From positions 6,117,001 through 6,181,000 of the forward strand of contig NZ_CP015849.1 of NCBI RefSeq assembly GCF_001654495.1: a stretch of DNA of 64,000 nt. The letters run 5' to 3'. Below the pieces are notes generated by a model that saw only the letters and a list, made by a program, of their open reading frames with translations, was not told the DNA's origin and ran no database searches. Shown one piece after another: positions 63,551-64,000 of the stretch. The translations under genes were made by a program, and so were the position numbers. How positions within the stretch are numbered: the first letter of the stretch is position 1; each line of letters begins with the position of its first letter. Source of the stretch: Streptomyces sp. SAT1. GTDB taxonomy: Bacteria; Actinomycetota; Actinomycetes; Streptomycetales; Streptomycetaceae.

Positions 63551-64000
63551 CGCGCAGGCACTGGACGAGGTCGTCCGCTTCACCTCCGACCTGATCCGCA
63601 TCGACACCACCAACCGGGGCGGCGGCGACTGCCGCGAGCGCCCGGCAGCCGAGTACGCCGCCGAGCAGCTCGCGGCGGCCGGTACGCGGCCGGTGCTCCT
63701 GGAGCGGACCCCGGGCCGGACCAATGTGGTCGCCCGGATCGAGGGCACCGACCCGTCCGCGCCCGCCCTGCTCGTCCACGGTCATCTCGACGTGGTGCCG
63801 GCCCAGGCGGCGGACTGGAGCGTGCACCCGTTCTCCGGCGAGGTCCGTGACGGTGTCGTGTGGGGCCGGGGCGCCGTCGACATGAAGAACATGGACGCGA
63901 TGATCCTCGCGGTGGTCCGCTCCTGGGCCCGCCAGGGGGTACGGCCCCGCCGGGACCTGGTCGTCGCCTTCACCGCCGACGAGGAGGCCAGCGCCGAGGA
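63543..64000 (+). CDS. M20-family metallopeptidase (partial)
   Basis: The first 152 codons of a zinc peptidase of the M20/ArgE/DapE superfamily; the gene continues past the window. The metal-ligand motifs are LLVHGHLDVVPA and GRGAVDMKNMDAM, and the catalytic acid pair is in AFTADEEASAE. Such enzymes hydrolyse dipeptides or N-acyl amino acids. It overlaps dppA by 8 bases and so is translationally coupled, implying that DppA's products or peptides are its substrates. Confidence 0.93.
   Translation, partial: MADAQALDEVVRFTSDLIRIDTTNRGGGDCRERPAAEYAAEQLAAAGTRPVLLERTPGRTNVVARIEGTDPSAPALLVHGHLDVVPAQAADWSVHPFSGEVRDGVVWGRGAVDMKNMDAMILAVVRSWARQGVRPRRDLVVAFTADEEASAE

Overview
The window is a 64 kb piece of high-GC actinobacterial chromosome, almost certainly Streptomyces. 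The codons are strongly GC3-biased, GTG starts are common, and several transcripts look leaderless. Enzymes use F420, the ethylmalonyl-CoA cluster has the streptomycete gene order, and Ccr is a close match to the Streptomyces proteins I know. I found no tRNA, rRNA, CRISPR array, prophage or intact insertion sequence. Most genes are conserved chromosomal genes. The accessory signals are two short inverted-repeat elements, several tandem repeats, one frameshifted gene and some unusual fusions.

Layout. 1-8.1 kb: the end of pcaC, an MBL-fold hydrolase, exonuclease III (xthA), two uncharacterised proteins, a secreted gamma-glutamyltransferase and a ClpC-type unfoldase. 8.2-9.3 kb: a methionine aminopeptidase diverges from a small XRE regulator over an ACCGGTAT operator. 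9.3-17.8 kb: a reductive pyrimidine catabolism cluster with a class III aminotransferase, PucR regulator, beta-ureidopropionase, dihydropyrimidinase, F420-type LLM oxidoreductase and NCS1 permease. No canonical dihydropyrimidine dehydrogenase is present. 17.8-27.4 kb: a lipoprotein, a lipoate ligase-like protein, a secreted protein, an XRE/NB-ARC/TPR STAND protein, a MITE-like element, VOC and AraC proteins, a cytosolic GGT-like enzyme and an inositol-phosphatase-like enzyme.

27.7-35.3 kb: a frameshifted FAD oxidoreductase overlaps a macrodomain gene. It is followed by a PPOX F420 protein, an AdaA-AlkA fusion, Ogt, a sirtuin, a Nudix hydrolase and glycerate kinase. Alkylation repair thus sits among NAD/ADP-ribose enzymes. 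35.4-36.9 kb: psd and pssA, overlapping, for phosphatidylethanolamine synthesis. 37.0-46.5 kb: the ethylmalonyl-CoA pathway, with ccr, meaA, mcl, mch and an acyl-CoA dehydrogenase in one tight operon. A TetR gene and an internally duplicated 3-hydroxyacyl-CoA dehydrogenase lie upstream. The operon promoter is embedded in a run of dyads.

46.8-52.1 kb: a second MITE-like element, a HEAT-repeat protein, RidA and GNAT, a secreted alpha/beta hydrolase, a radical SAM protein with a LexA-type box on its promoter, and an SRPBCC protein. 52.2-59.1 kb: an MFS exporter fused to three carboxypeptidase-regulatory-like domains, then a GT2/CDP-glycerol glycerophosphotransferase fusion coupled to a GT4 glycosyltransferase (wall glycopolymer synthesis). 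59.1-64 kb: glutamate decarboxylase with a class II glutamine amidotransferase, a secreted NlpC/P60 endopeptidase, and a D-aminopeptidase overlapping an M20 peptidase that runs off the window.
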